From an uncultured Acidimicrobiales bacterium (GTDB lineage Bacteria > Actinomycetota > Acidimicrobiia > Acidimicrobiales > SHLQ01): DNA of 64,000 nucleotides. Both the position numbers and the translations under genes were made by a program. Under the pieces are notes generated by a model. The model was not told the origin of the DNA, searched no databases, and saw only the letters and a program-made list of their open reading frames with translations. The stretch covers positions 1 to 64,000 of the forward strand of contig CALHYX010000051.1 of assembly GCA_938041035.1 (NCBI GenBank), in the 5' to 3' direction. Below, in pieces: positions 63,827 to 64,000 of this stretch (positions within the stretch are counted from its first letter, which is position 1; each line of letters opens with the position of its first letter).

Positions 63827-64000
63827 TCAGTCGCGCCGAACCTTGCGATCATCGACCCAGCGCTTGCGCAGATCGGCCCGCCGCGCCTGGCGCTCGGCGA
63901 GCTGGTTCGCCCGAGCCGTGCGGCGGCGCGCCACCTTCTCGTTGGGCGCGGGCGACACGGCGGTGGCCTGACGCCACACCTTTACGAACCGCTGGATGGC
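63827..64000 (-). CDS. pgsA: phosphatidylinositol phosphate synthase, C-terminal fragment
   Basis: The last 57 codons of a gene entering from beyond the window. It reads AIQRFVKVWRQA, then a basic Arg/Ala/Gln-rich tail ending DDRKVRRD. The IQRFxxVW stretch corresponds to the end of the last helix of mycobacterial PgsA1 (VQRLHTVW), and the gene lies immediately upstream of patA and pimA, exactly where pgsA is expected. The catalytic CDP-alcohol motif lies outside the window, so the call rests on this short match and on gene order. The basic tail is longer than in mycobacteria. Confidence 0.65.
   Translation of the reverse strand, partial: AIQRFVKVWRQATAVSPAPNEKVARRRTARANQLAERQARRADLRKRWVDDRKVRRD

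Overview
This window is the chromosome of a high-GC actinobacterium, most likely class Acidimicrobiia (Ilumatobacter/Microthrix-like). That placement is inferred from very high GC3, frequent GTG starts, the phosphatidylinositol-mannoside cluster pgsA-patA-pimA, a mycothiol-type DinB protein, a LAXTG-type sorting signal, and the order ruvC-ruvA-ruvB-queA-tgt-yajC-secD-secF-apt-rel-hisS-aspS. No marker gene fixes the genus. I recognised no rRNA or tRNA gene, CRISPR array, transposase or prophage.

Left part (1-31 kb), accessory and envelope genes: a DUF2207 membrane protein, an MFS exporter lacking a normal start codon, an SDR/LLM oxidoreductase pair, a MycE/TylE-like methyltransferase, and a giant (about 2600 aa) secreted protein with ten DUF11 repeats and an LALTG anchor. 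Next comes an arsenic-type island (ArsR diverging from an ArsI/CadI-rhodanese fusion, an arsenic permease and a DinB-like protein, joined by start/stop overlaps). It is followed by two paralogous secreted RTX-repeat proteins around a DUF389 membrane protein, then an ECF sigma factor, a receptor-like Ser/Thr kinase and an FHA-like protein in one operon. A second kinase fused to a bactofilin-like C-terminus, an OmpA-like lipoprotein, a VOC-bicupin fusion and a lipoprotein-HAD fusion complete this part.

Right part (31-64 kb), mostly minus-strand housekeeping genes: clpC, a polyprenyl diphosphate synthase (+), a DUF5655 protein, aspS-hisS-rel-apt, secF-secD-yajC, tgt, a low-complexity unknown, queA, ruvB-ruvA-ruvC, an FHA-FHA-trypsin membrane protease, a plus-strand ABC exporter, yebC, pdxT-pdxS, a DUF3048 lipoprotein, a degenerate M48-like protein, a methyltransferase (+), LemA, and pimA-patA-pgsA, the last cut by the window end. 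Many neighbours share GTGA/ATGA start-stop overlaps, implying translational coupling.

Non-coding structure: a perfect 37-nt palindrome (18-nt arms) occurs at 36512 and 47462, as a cut copy at 1-27 and as an interrupted copy at 36389, always between or just after genes. There are clear intrinsic terminators at 14092 and 29016, a probable ArsR operator at 16525, a probable leaderless pdxS promoter, and a 15-bp inverted repeat in the leader of the giant surface protein. The best candidates for new biology are the kinase-bactofilin fusion, the sigma/kinase/FHA operon, the ArsI-rhodanese operon and the palindrome family.
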